From assembly GCF_002150735.1 (NCBI RefSeq), contig NZ_MUKA01000017.1, positions 1 to 64,000 on the forward strand: DNA of 64,000 bases, read 5' to 3'. The DNA comes from Streptomyces africanus (lineage in GTDB: Bacteria; Actinomycetota; Actinomycetes; Streptomycetales; Streptomycetaceae). Made by a program: the position numbers and the translations under genes. Below, one piece after another: positions 42,475 to 54,248 of this stretch (positions within the stretch are counted from its first letter, which is position 1; each line of letters opens with the position of its first letter). Under the pieces are notes generated by a model. The model worked only from the letters and a program-made list of their open reading frames with translations, had not been told where the DNA came from and did not search any database.

Positions 42475-43410
42475 ATGTCCGTCCCCGAACTGATCCGTAT
42501 CGTCTCCCGCGACTCCCCGATGGCGCTCGCCCAGGTGGAGCGAGTCCGGGACGAGCTGGCCGCCGCCCATCCCGGAGTGCGCACCGAGGTCGTACCGGTG
42601 AAGACCACCGGCGACAAGTGGATGGGTGATCTGTCCAAGGTCGAGGGCAAGGGCGCGTTCACCAAGGAGGTCGACGCGGCGCTGCTGGCCGGTGAGGCCG
42701 ACCTCGCCGTGCACTGCGTGAAGGACGTGCCCGCCGACCGGCCGCTCCCGGCGGGGACGGTGTTCGCCGCGTTCCTCGAGCGGGACGACATCCGGGACGC
42801 CCTGATCCACCCGGGCGGGCTCACCCTGGACGAGCTGCCGGCCGGGACGCGGATCGGCACCTCCTCGGTGCGCCGGGTCGCCCAACTGGCCGCCACGCAC
42901 CCGCATCTTCAGTGCGTGCCGTTCCGGGGCAACGCCAACCGGCGCCTGGCGAAGCTGGCCGCCGGAGAGGCCGACGCCCTGCTGCTCGCGGTCTCCGGCC
43001 TGGAGCGCATCGGCCGGCAGGACGTCATCACCGAGATCCTGTCCACCGAGACGATGATGCCGCCCATCGGCGCGGGCGTGCTGGCGCTCCAGTGCCGGGA
43101 GGACGACGCCGACCTGATCGACGCGGTGAGCGGTCTCGGCGACCCGGACACCCACCGGGAGACCACCGCCGAGCGCATGTTCCTGCATGTGCTCCAGGGC
43201 CACTGCAACAGCCCCATCGCCGGGTTCGCGCGGGTGGACCGCAGCGGCGAACTGTCCCTGCGGGCCTGTGTGTTCACCCCGGACGGCAAGACCCGGCTGA
43301 ACGCCCACGAGTGGGCGGGCCGGCTCGACCCGGCCACGCTCGGCACCTCGGTCGCCGTGGCCCTGCTGCGCCAGGGCGCCCGCGAGATCATCGACGGCAT
43401 CCCGCACTGA
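42475..43410 (+). CDS. hemC: Hydroxymethylbilane synthase paralog
   Basis: 311 residues. It condenses four porphobilinogens to hydroxymethylbilane in tetrapyrrole synthesis. The family pattern is [13 protein letters not shown], the active-site Asp84 in HCVKDVPAD (usually HSxKDxP), the arginines in [22 protein letters not shown], and the cofactor cysteine Cys244 in [12 protein letters not shown] (usually GGCxxPIG). Differences from consensus and the lack of adjacent hemA or hemD indicate a second copy and not the housekeeping enzyme. Confidence 0.92.
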   Translation: MSVPELIRIVSRDSPMALAQVERVRDELAAAHPGVRTEVVPVKTTGDKWMGDLSKVEGKGAFTKEVDAALLAGEADLAVHCVKDVPADRPLPAGTVFAAFLERDDIRDALIHPGGLTLDELPAGTRIGTSSVRRVAQLAATHPHLQCVPFRGNANRRLAKLAAGEADALLLAVSGLERIGRQDVITEILSTETMMPPIGAGVLALQCREDDADLIDAVSGLGDPDTHRETTAERMFLHVLQGHCNSPIAGFARVDRSGELSLRACVFTPDGKTRLNAHEWAGRLDPATLGTSVAVALLRQGAREIIDGIPH

Positions 43411-43419
43411 CCCGCGGGA

Positions 43420-43441
43420 CGCCTTGACGCCGGATCAGGCG
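43420..43441. terminator. Bidirectional hairpin between convergent genes
   Basis: CGCCTTGA pairs with TCAGGCG across a CGCCGGA loop, with one bulged T. It lies between hemC (stop 43410) and the minus-strand gene ending at 43435. Confidence 0.5.
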
Positions 43442-43956
43442 GTGCCTTCCCCCGCCTGGTCCTGGAGGAAGACGCTCACCTGGTGGGCCAGGCTGTCGCG
43501 CAGCGCGCCCTGCTGCGTCCCGGCGGGCCCTTCCTGCGCGCCGATGCCGCCCGACCACAGCCGGCGGTCGGCCCACTCCTCCTCGACGCGCAGCTGGACC
43601 TGGACGTCCACGAGGCTGAGGGACGCCTCGGCGCCTGCCGCGTACAGCACGGCGGTGGCCCGGCGCAGCGGGTAGACGTCGAAGCCCTCGATGAACTGCG
43701 AGTTGCGCCAGTCGAGGAAGGCACTCTCCCCTTCCGGGCCGATCCGCACGTCGATCTGGCCGTCCTCGAGATGGATGCCGAGGTGCCGGCTGCCGCGGTT
43801 CTCGACGGTCACGCGGAGACTGAAGTACGTCAGCCCCTCCGCGGCGTCGTCCCGGCCGCGGGGCGGCTCGGCCAGTTCCAGACGGTGGACGCGGACGCGC
43901 AGACCGGCATGCTCGTCGTACTCCTGCCAGTCCCCGACCACGTTCGGCTCGTACAC
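43435..43956 (-). CDS. Hypothetical beta-rich protein
   Basis: 173 residues from a GTG at 43956. It is predicted largely beta (LRVRVHRLELAEPP, TYFSLRVTVENRGSRHLGIHLEDG, QIDVRIGPEG), resembling an immunoglobulin-like or DUF4352-type sandwich. The region from about residue 125 is an acidic helical tail (EEEWADRRLWSGG). There is no signal peptide, so probably cytosolic. I do not recognise the family. It is convergent with hemC. Confidence 0.7.
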   Translation of the reverse strand: MYEPNVVGDWQEYDEHAGLRVRVHRLELAEPPRGRDDAAEGLTYFSLRVTVENRGSRHLGIHLEDGQIDVRIGPEGESAFLDWRNSQFIEGFDVYPLRRATAVLYAAGAEASLSLVDVQVQLRVEEEWADRRLWSGGIGAQEGPAGTQQGALRDSLAHQVSVFLQDQAGEGTA

Positions 43957-44147
43957 GCTGCCCCTCTCGACCTCTGGAAGCTGCTTCCTATCTGTGGTCC
44001 GAGCGCACTGTCAAATGAGCGGAATGCGCTGTGGCCTGGCAGTTCATCCCATTTGATCGGTGATCAAGCCGTGCCCAGCGGTTATCCGGAAACAAACGGA
44101 GAAAGCGCTTGCAGCGGCGTGCCGCACATCACTTTCCAGGGTGAAGA

Positions 44148-44435
44148 TCAACGGGCCAGACGGCCCAGCAGGGCCGAGGCGGCACCGACGCCGAGGGTGG
44201 CGGCCACGCACAGCACCGCGAAGTCGGAGGCCAGGTGGTGCGGTGTGCCGAGGAGGAGCCCGCGCAGGGCGTCGACCTCGTAGCTGAGCGGGTTGGCCTT
44301 GCTGACCGCCTGGAGCCAGTCCGGCATCACGGACACCGGGTACAGGGCGCTGGAGCCGAAGAACAGCGGCATGGTGATCGCCTGCCCGAAACCCATGAGG
44401 CGGTCGCGGCTGAGGACGATGCCGGCGATGCCCGA
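44148..44435 (-). pseudogene. ABC-2 type transporter permease, C-terminal remnant
   Basis: About 90 residues of a daunorubicin-exporter-type permease: AGIVLSRDRLMGFGQAITMP, LFFGSSALYPVSVMPDWLQA, NPLSYEVDALRGLLLG and a final membrane helix. The normal protein is about 250 residues, with four more membrane helices upstream. Here the frame upstream of about 44435 becomes unrelated sequence and no start codon with a ribosome site exists. No ATPase gene is adjacent. It looks like the surviving 3' end after a deletion, which brought the sigma-factor upstream region next to it. Confidence 0.75.
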
Positions 44436-44756
44436 CGAGCGCGTCGGCCGGCTCTTCGGGGAAGGTCTCCGGCTCCATGCGGCCGGGATCAGCTCTGTCG
44501 CAGAGGCAATCGGTCCAAGGCGGGGGCAGGAGACGTACCCGAAACGGCAGCGGCTTCTGGAAAAGCCCATGCCCACGAATGGGCGTATTGTCGGAATTGT
44601 TTCGTGGTCTCCCCGCCCGGGAACGGGCGATGAAGTGCTTCGGACCGGAGGCACGTCCGTGGGAGACGCCCGGGCCCCCGGCGCCCTCCGTGAGGTCCGG
44701 GCCCGTGCTTCCCACGGTGTCTGTCCTTTCGGCACCTGCTCAGGGAGGTGCGCACC
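44436..44756. other. 321-bp region upstream of the sigma-factor gene
   Basis: Holds the deletion edge of the ABC-2 remnant at its left end, AT-richer sequence around 44570-44605, and a candidate SigB-type promoter (GTTT at 44599-44602, 16 nt, GGGAAC at 44619-44624). The ribosome site AGGGAGG of the sigma gene is at 44742-44748. No further gene was seen. Confidence 0.45.
44599..44624 (+). promoter_or_regulatory. Candidate SigB-family promoter
   Basis: GTTT-N16-GGGAAC fits the loose Streptomyces SigB-type pattern GNNT-N14-16-GGGTAC/T with one mismatch in the -10. It is placed about 130 bp before the sigma-factor start, which would allow autoregulation. Confidence 0.35.
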
Positions 44757-45548
44757 ATGCGTATCGCCGGCAGCACCAGAACGCACCCCCACGACGACGC
44801 TCCCGACACCGCCGCGGCGTTCGAACGCCTCGCGCGGCTGCCCGAGGGGCCCGAGCGCAAGGCCCTGCGCGACGAGCTGGTCGAGGCCTGGCTGCCCATG
44901 GCCGAGCGGATCGCCGTCCGCTTCCGGGGCCGGGGCGAGGCCCTGGAGGACCTCTACCAGGTGGCTGCCCTCGGTCTCGTCAAGGCCGTCGACCACTACG
45001 ACCCGGCGCGCGGCAACGCCTTCGAGGCCTACGCCGTGCCGACGGTCACCGGCGAGATCAAGCGCCACTTCCGCGACCACATGTGGACGCTGCACGTCCC
45101 CCGCCGGGTCCAGGACCTGCGCAACCGCGTACGGCACGCCGCCAAGGAGCTGTCGCAGACCACCCCCGGCCGCTCCCCCACGGTCGCCGAGATCGCCGAG
45201 TACGCCCACCTCACCGAGGGCGAGGTGCGCACCGGCATGGAGGCGCTGGAGTGCTTCTCCGCCCTGTCGCTGGAGGCGGAGATGCCCGGCACGGACGGCT
45301 ACGCCCTCGGGGACGCGCTCGGCGGGCCGGACCCGGCCTTCGACACGGTCGTCAACCGCGTGGCCGTCAGGCCCTGTCTGGAGGCGCTGCCGGAGCGCGA
45401 GCGGATCATCCTCTACCTGCGGTTCTTCAAGGGCATGACGCAGAGCCGCATCGCGGAGCAGCTCGGCATCTCGCAGATGCACGTCTCCCGGCTGCTCAGC
45501 AGCTGCTTCGCCCATCTGCGCGAGGAGCTGCTGACCGAGGCCCGGTGA
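44757..45548 (+). CDS. RNA polymerase sigma factor, SigB/SigF/SigG subfamily
   Basis: 263 residues. The ATG at 44757 follows AGGGAGG. Region 2 is LPMAERIAVRFRGRGEALEDLYQVAALGLVKAVDHYDP, recognised by its DLYQVAALGLVKA core, with FEAYAVPTVTGEIKRHFRDHMW for -10 binding. Region 3 is SPTVAEIAEYAHLTEGEV. Region 4 is LPERERIILYLRFFKGMTQSRIAEQLGISQMHVSRLLSSCF. The subfamily directs stress and differentiation genes and is normally held by an RsbW-like anti-sigma. Several such proteins are encoded further right. It is convergent with the ANTAR gene over a strong hairpin. Confidence 0.95.
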   Translation: MRIAGSTRTHPHDDAPDTAAAFERLARLPEGPERKALRDELVEAWLPMAERIAVRFRGRGEALEDLYQVAALGLVKAVDHYDPARGNAFEAYAVPTVTGEIKRHFRDHMWTLHVPRRVQDLRNRVRHAAKELSQTTPGRSPTVAEIAEYAHLTEGEVRTGMEALECFSALSLEAEMPGTDGYALGDALGGPDPAFDTVVNRVAVRPCLEALPERERIILYLRFFKGMTQSRIAEQLGISQMHVSRLLSSCFAHLREELLTEAR

Positions 45549-45561
45549 CCGCCCTTCGCCT

Positions 45562-45593
45562 GCGCCGCCGGGGGATCACTGCTCCGGCGGCGC
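45562..45593. terminator. Perfect 10-bp hairpin, bidirectional terminator
   Basis: GCGCCGCCGG (45562-45571) pairs exactly with CCGGCGGCGC (45584-45593) across a 12-base loop. It lies between the convergent sigma-factor and ANTAR genes and overlaps the 3' end of the latter. Confidence 0.8.
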
Positions 45594-45896
45594 GTCGGGG
45601 ATCTGGGTCGGTCCGACGCGGTCGAGGGCGTCCTCCAGCTCGGCCCGTATCTCCCGGGGCATCACACCCGTGCGTCCCCACACGAGGATCAGTTCCGCGA
45701 CGTTGCGCAGCTTGATGTTGGTGTGCTGGGAGACCTCCTTCAGCACGGCCCAGCCCTGGTCGGGCGAGATCCGGCCGAGCACGACGACCATCCCGATCGC
45801 CTGGTCCACGACCGCGTGGGAGACGACCGCCTCCTTCAGCTGCCGGACTTCCTCCTGCAACTGGAAGATCCGCTCCGAGCCCCCGTCCGTGGGCAT
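45576..45896 (-). CDS. ANTAR-domain protein
   Basis: 106 residues from the ATG at 45896, chosen for the excellent site GGAGGTGACC before it. A short coiled coil (RIFQLQEEVRQLKEAVVS) leads into an ANTAR domain: HAVVDQAIGMVVVLGRISPDQGWAVLKEVSQHTNIKLRNVAELIL. ANTAR domains bind two-hairpin RNA motifs and prevent transcription termination, usually attached to a sensor domain. Here there is none, so the protein is either constitutive or acts through a partner. Convergent with the sigma-factor gene. Confidence 0.88.
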   Translation of the reverse strand: MPTDGGSERIFQLQEEVRQLKEAVVSHAVVDQAIGMVVVLGRISPDQGWAVLKEVSQHTNIKLRNVAELILVWGRTGVMPREIRAELEDALDRVGPTQIPDAPPEQ

Positions 45897-46149
45897 GGTC
45901 ACCTCCGGGTCCGGTGCGCCGCTGTCCCCATGGCCTCGTGGGGTGCTTGAGTGCCTTGACACAGTGTCCGACGCCTCCATCGTCGTCACTCGGCCCGCCC
46001 CGGTGCCACCGGGGCGGTCCGGGCCGGTCCACCACACCGTTTTGCTGTCGTCGCCGGGGTACTCGGCAGGCGCCCACGGGGGTTCCGGTTGGACACTGGT
46101 GTCATTCCTCCGGTGGCTGCCAGGCCGACGAGATCAGGACGCGACTGCC

Positions 46150-46953
46150 ATGAACCACGACATCCCCACCCCGTCCGGCACGAAGGACGTCATCTCTTCA
46201 CACTCCGTGTTCGGCGCACCGTGCTGGGTGAGCCTGACCAGCCGGGACGTCAAGGCGACCGAGGAGTTCTACGGGGCCGTGCTGGGCTGGAAATGGCGGC
46301 CCGCCAAACTCGGCGACCGCTTCCGGATCGCGCTGGCGGACGGCTCGCCGGTGGCCGGGATCGCGGGGGTGGCCACCATGTGGCAGATGGCGGTGGCGTG
46401 GACGCCGTACTTCGCCGTGCGGAGCGCGGACGACGCGGTGGCACGGGTGCAGGAACGGATGGGCACGGTCGCGGTCGGGCCGATCTCGCTGCCGCCGGGG
46501 CGGGCGGCGCTGCTGGCCGACCGGGACGGGGCGTCCTTCGGGATCTGGGAGGGCGACCTGTTCACCGACTGGGAGACCTGGCGCAACGCGCAGCCGGCCT
46601 TCATCACGCTGCACACGCGGGACGCCTTCGACGCCGCCATCTTCTACGGCGAGGTCCTCGACTGGGCGTCTCAGAGCCCCGGCTGCTGCGAGGTCCACTA
46701 CGAGGGCGGGGAGGTCGTGCTGCGCAGCCGCGGTGACGTGGTGGCGCGGATCGAGTCGGGGGCGCTGGAGGCGGCCCCCGACCCGACGATCCGGCCGCAC
46801 TGGCAGGTCCACTTCAGCGTCGACGACGTCGAGGCCTGCACCCGGGCCGCGGAACTGCACGGTGGCAGCGTGCTGTCCAAGGGCAGCGACGAGGCCGTGC
46901 TGCGCGACCACGACGGCGCGCAGTTCACGGTGACGGCGCGCCGGGGCCGCTGA
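46150..46953 (+). CDS. Two-domain VOC (glyoxalase-fold) protein
   Basis: 267 residues from an ATG. Two tandem VOC halves: residues 22-135 (GAPCWVSLTSRDVKATEEFYGAVLGW) and 145-260 (PAFITLHTRDAFDAAIFYGEVLDW). The first ends RDGASFGIWEGD, the second RDHDGAQFTVTARRG. Metal-ligand His/Glu positions are poorly conserved (Cys, His and Glu are scattered), so dioxygenase or glyoxalase activity is doubtful. It may bind a hydrophobic ligand or antibiotic. It is convergent with glgX (36 bp). Confidence 0.88.
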   Translation: MNHDIPTPSGTKDVISSHSVFGAPCWVSLTSRDVKATEEFYGAVLGWKWRPAKLGDRFRIALADGSPVAGIAGVATMWQMAVAWTPYFAVRSADDAVARVQERMGTVAVGPISLPPGRAALLADRDGASFGIWEGDLFTDWETWRNAQPAFITLHTRDAFDAAIFYGEVLDWASQSPGCCEVHYEGGEVVLRSRGDVVARIESGALEAAPDPTIRPHWQVHFSVDDVEACTRAAELHGGSVLSKGSDEAVLRDHDGAQFTVTARRGR

Positions 46954-46989
46954 CCGATCCGCTGACATCCCCTGGTCGCCGGCAGTCGG

Positions 46990-49133
<2,144 letters not shown>

Positions 49134-49137
<4 letters not shown>

Positions 49138-49646
49138 CGGGCGTCCTCCAGGACCTCGTCCGGAGTGCCGGCCGGGCCGGCCAGCTGTGCGACGCGCACC
49201 TCGCGGGGCACGTCGAGGCCCTCGCTGAGGTGCGGGAAGGGCGCGGTCGGCACCAGCGGGACGCGTTCGCCGGCCCGGGCGCGCTGCGAGAACCAGATGA
49301 CCTTGCTGCCGGTCTCGGTGGCGCAGCAGCCCCAGCCGTCGCTCATCGCCGCGAGGTGCTCCAGACAGCCACGAAGCTCCTGGTCCGGGCGCAGAGCGCG
49401 GTCGTTGTCCCCGATGGCGGTGATCAGGTGCTGCCCGTTCCACCACATCTCGATCGACGTGTTCTTGTCCGTGGCGTGCTCATCGATCGCCTTGAGCAGC
49501 ATCTCGGCACCGCCGCAGACGGGCTGGATCAGGTTGTCCAGGTCCCAGAACCTCAGGTGAGCGGCCAGAATGCGGCTGACCTGTCCCACCCGTTCCGGGC
49601 TGACTTCCACGTCGAGGTGGTAGTAGCAGGGCACTGCGGTCTTCAT
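49134..49646 (-). CDS. HATPase (RsbW-like) regulatory protein coupled to glgX
   Basis: 170 residues from the ATG at 49646, after GAGGAG. It resembles a GHKL ATPase of the anti-sigma type: the N-box region is [19 protein letters not shown] (where ELxxNAxxH is usual), the D-box is [11 protein letters not shown], and the C-terminal glycine-box equivalent is [18 protein letters not shown]. The Asn and His of the N-box are partly altered, so ATP binding is uncertain. Four-base overlap with glgX indicates co-translation, which is unusual for a regulator and a hydrolase. Confidence 0.75.
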
Positions 49647-50010
49647 CGGTCGGCTCCTCACCGCGAAGCTCAGCTCCTCCTCGCTCCCGCGGTCCTGCGG
49701 GACGAGCCCCGAACACGGAACGTGAGCGCGTATCGCTTCTGAGTCACCCTCAGCCTGAGGGTGCTAGCCCGTTCGTGCAACACGAGCGCACAGATGAGGC
49801 GCTGGAGCGCCCAAGTGAGCAAGCCTGGGCGATGTCGGCGGCTCAGTCGAGCCGCTATTGGTTGAAGATCCAACAAGACGTTGCGTCGTCACCCGTGCAC
49901 CATGTGTGAAGAACTCGATCGCCGTTACGGGTCCGTGCCGCTGTGCGCACGGCCGCCGTCCGACCGTCGGGGAGACCGTGCCCCTCGTAGCCCGAAAGGT
50001 GATCGGCGCC
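49647..50010. other. 364-bp divergent intergenic region, glgX side to DUF5133
   Basis: Holds the ribosome site of the minus-strand gene at 49646, the 19-bp palindrome at 49745-49763, and an AT-richer patch at 49855-49885 with TTGGTTGAAGATCCAACAA, a loose dyad TTGG-N8-CCAA, likely near the promoter of the DUF5133 gene. No open frame with a ribosome site was found. Confidence 0.5.
49745..49763. promoter_or_regulatory. 19-bp perfect palindrome, putative operator
   Basis: CACCCTCAGCCTGAGGGTG has 9-bp perfect arms around one central base. It lies about 100 bp upstream of the HATPase-glgX operon start. The one-base centre makes it a poor RNA hairpin but a good dimeric repressor site. No adjacent candidate regulator was found. 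Confidence 0.55.
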
Positions 50011-50433
50011 ATGCTGCTACCCGCCAAAGCCGAAGTCGCCCGGCAGTTGCGGCGTTACCGGGCCTGGGAACGCGTGATGCTCGCGGCACCGAACGACCGC
50101 ACGGTGCGGACCACGTTCGAGGACTCCGGCTACACGCTCTGTGTGCTGATGGGCAAGCGCTGCGCGCGGGAGGCGGCGGACGCGGCCGAGCGGTATCTGC
50201 GCACGAACCAGGTCGCCTCGGTCCAGGAACAGAACCAGGTCGCCTCTGCGCCGGAACCGCAGACGGCCTGCGCACACGAACCGCAGGTCACCTATGCGCG
50301 CGAACCGCAGGCCGCCTACGCGCAGGACCCGCAGGTCACCTGTCTGCAGGAACAGGCCGAACGGCCCCGTCCGGCCACCGCGGTCCGGCGAAGACCGCCG
50401 GCGGCGGAGCGGCGCTCCCCCGCGGGACGGTAG
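50011..50433 (+). CDS. DUF5133 protein with octapeptide repeats
   Basis: 140 residues from the ATG at 50011, after AAAGGTGAT. Residues 1-65 are a typical DUF5133 helical domain (LLPAKAEVARQLRRYRAWER, SGYTLCVLMGKRCAREAADA). Residues 67-115 are imperfect 8-residue repeats such as QVASAPEP, QTACAHEP, QVTYAREP and QAAYAQDP, with Cys/Tyr alternating at one position. The tail is basic and Pro-rich. It is cytosolic and of unknown function. It is first in line before glgE, but a strong hairpin separates them. Confidence 0.8.
   Translation: MLLPAKAEVARQLRRYRAWERVMLAAPNDRTVRTTFEDSGYTLCVLMGKRCAREAADAAERYLRTNQVASVQEQNQVASAPEPQTACAHEPQVTYAREPQAAYAQDPQVTCLQEQAERPRPATAVRRRPPAAERRSPAGR
50236..50355 (+). repeat. 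24-bp coding repeats, about five units
   Basis: Five in-frame 24-bp units in the DUF5133 gene encode QVASAPEP, QTACAHEP, QVTYAREP, QAAYAQDP and QVTCLQEQ. A sixth, nine-residue unit (QVASVQEQN) precedes them. The shared pattern is Q-[VTA]-x-[CYS]-x-x-[ED]-P. Confidence 0.8.
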
Positions 50434-50462
50434 CCGCCTTCCCAAACTTCTTGTCCCCTGGA

Positions 50463-50480
50463 CCGGGCCCGTGGGCCCGG
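50463..50480 (+). terminator. Perfect 8-bp GC hairpin upstream of glgE
   Basis: CCGGGCCC (50463-50470) and GGGCCCGG (50473-50480) form a perfect stem with a GT loop, followed by CTTTC. It sits 30 bp after the DUF5133 stop and 28 bp before the glgE start. It is either a terminator or an attenuator in the glgE leader. Confidence 0.7.
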
Positions 50481-50507
50481 CTTTCGAGCACGGTGGAGGT
50501 GAGGACC

Positions 50508-52501
50508 ATGAGCAGGACCCGGGCCATCGGCCGTATCCCGGTACGGGACGTCCGCCCGGCCGTGGAGGGCGGCAACCGGCCGGCCAAGGCGGTCGTGGGA
50601 GAGACGTTCGAGGTCACCGCCACCGTGTTCCGGGAGGGGCACGACGCGGTCGCCGCCCATGTCGTCCTGAAGGATCCGGAGGGCCGCCCCGGCCCGTGGA
50701 CGCCGATGCGTGAGCTGGCCCCGGGCAGCGACCGCTGGGGCGCGGAGGTCACCGCGGACGCCGTCGGCCGCTGGACGTACCGGGTGGAGGCCTGGAGCGA
50801 TCCGGTGGCCACCTGGCGCCACACGGCGGGCATAAAGGTGCCGGCCGGCATCGATCCCGGTCTGGTCCTCGAAGAGGGCGCCGAACTCCACGAGCGAGCG
50901 GCGGCCGGCGTTCCCAGGGAAGCCGGCCGCGGTGTGCTGCTCGACGCCGCGCAGGCGCTGCGCGACGACACGCTGCCCCCGGCGGCGCGGCTGGCGGCGG
51001 CGTTGACGCCGGAGGTGGACGAGGTCCTGGCCCGCCATCCGCTGCGGGACCTGGTCACGACCTCCGAGCCGCTGCCCCTGCTCGTGGAGCGGGAGCGGGC
51101 CCTGTACGGCTCCTGGTACGAGTTCTTCCCGCGCTCGGAGGGCACCCGGCAGCAGCCGCACGGCACGTTCCGCACCGCGGCCCGCCGGCTGCCGGCGATC
51201 GCGGCGATGGGCTTCGACGTGGTCTACCTGCCCCCGATCCACCCCATCGGCACGACCTTCCGCAAGGGCAGGAACAACACCCTCTCCCCCGGCCCCGACG
51301 ACGTCGGCGTGCCCTGGGCGATCGGCTCGCCCGAGGGCGGCCACGACGCCGTCCACCCCCGGCTGGGCACCCTGGAGGACTTCGTCTGGTTCGTGGACCG
51401 GGCCCGGGAGCTGGGGCTGGAGATCGCGCTGGACTTCGCCCTGCAGTGCTCCCCGGACCACCCCTGGGTGCAAAAACACCCCGAGTGGTTCCACCACCGC
51501 CCGGACGGCACCATCGCCTACGCGGAGAACCCGCCGAAGAAGTACCAGGACATCTATCCCATCGCCTTCGACGCCGACATGGACGGCCTGATCGCCGAGA
51601 CCTGCCGGGTGCTGCGGCACTGGATGGATGCCGGGGTGCGGATCTTCCGGGTGGACAACCCGCACACCAAGCCGGTCGTCTTCTGGGAGCGGGTCATCGC
51701 GGACATCAACCGCACCGACCCCGACGTGATCTTCCTGGCCGAGGCGTTCACCCGCCCGGCGATGATGCACACGCTGGCCCAGATCGGCTTCCAGCAGTCC
51801 TACACGTACTTCACCTGGCGCAACACCAAGCAGGAGCTGACCGAGTACCTCACGGAGCTGTCCGGGGAGGCCGCCTCCTACATGCGGCCGAACTTCTTCG
51901 CCAACACCCCCGACATCCTGCACGCCTACCTCCAGCACGGCGGCCGCCCCGCCTTCGAGGTCCGCGCCGTCCTCGCCGCGACCCTCTCCCCGGCCTGGGG
52001 CATCTACTCCGGCTACGAGCTGTGTGAGAACACCCCGCTGAAAGAGGGCAGCGAGGAGTACCTCGACTCGGAGAAGTACCAGCTCAGGCACCGCGACTGG
52101 GAAGCCGCCGAACGCGAGGGCCGCACCATCACCCCGCTGCTGACCCGGCTCAACACCATCCGCCGGGAACACCCCGCGCTGCACCGGCTCAGGAACCTGC
52201 GCTTCCACCACACGGACAACGACGCCCTCATCGCGTACAGCAAGCGCACCGGCTCCGACGTCGTCCTGGTGGTCGCCAACCTCGACCCGCACCACGCCCA
52301 GGAGGCCACGGTCTCCTTGGACATGCCGCAACTCGGCCTGGACTGGCACGCGTCGGTGCCGGTGCGCGACGAACTCACCGGCGAGACCTACCACTGGAGC
52401 AGGAACAACTACGTGCGCCTGGAGCCCGGGCGGGCTCCCGCGCATGTCTTCCACGTCCACTCGCCGCCCGCCTCGCAGGGGAACGGAGGGGCAGAAACGT
52501 C

Positions 52502-52505
<4 letters not shown>
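50508..52505 (+). CDS. glgE: Maltosyltransferase GlgE
   Basis: 665 residues. The ATG at 50508 follows GGTGGAGGTGAGG. GH13_3 enzyme that transfers maltosyl units from alpha-maltose-1-phosphate to growing alpha-1,4-glucan. It has an N-terminal beta-domain and N/S-type helical dimerisation region (residues 10-190) and a catalytic barrel with nucleophile Asp383 in [10 protein letters not shown] and Glu412 in FLAEAFTRP. The maltose-1-P pocket motif [10 protein letters not shown] is present. Length matches characterised GlgE (about 660-700). The stop overlaps treS by 4 bp, starting a four-gene pathway operon. Confidence 0.97.
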
Positions 52506-54220
<1,715 letters not shown>

Positions 54221-54248
54221 GCACGCGCCGACGAAAGGAGGCGTGACC

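Noticed and set aside
49745..49763. Terminator
   Set aside because: It lies upstream of both flanking genes, far from any 3' end, and has a one-base centre unsuited to an RNA loop.
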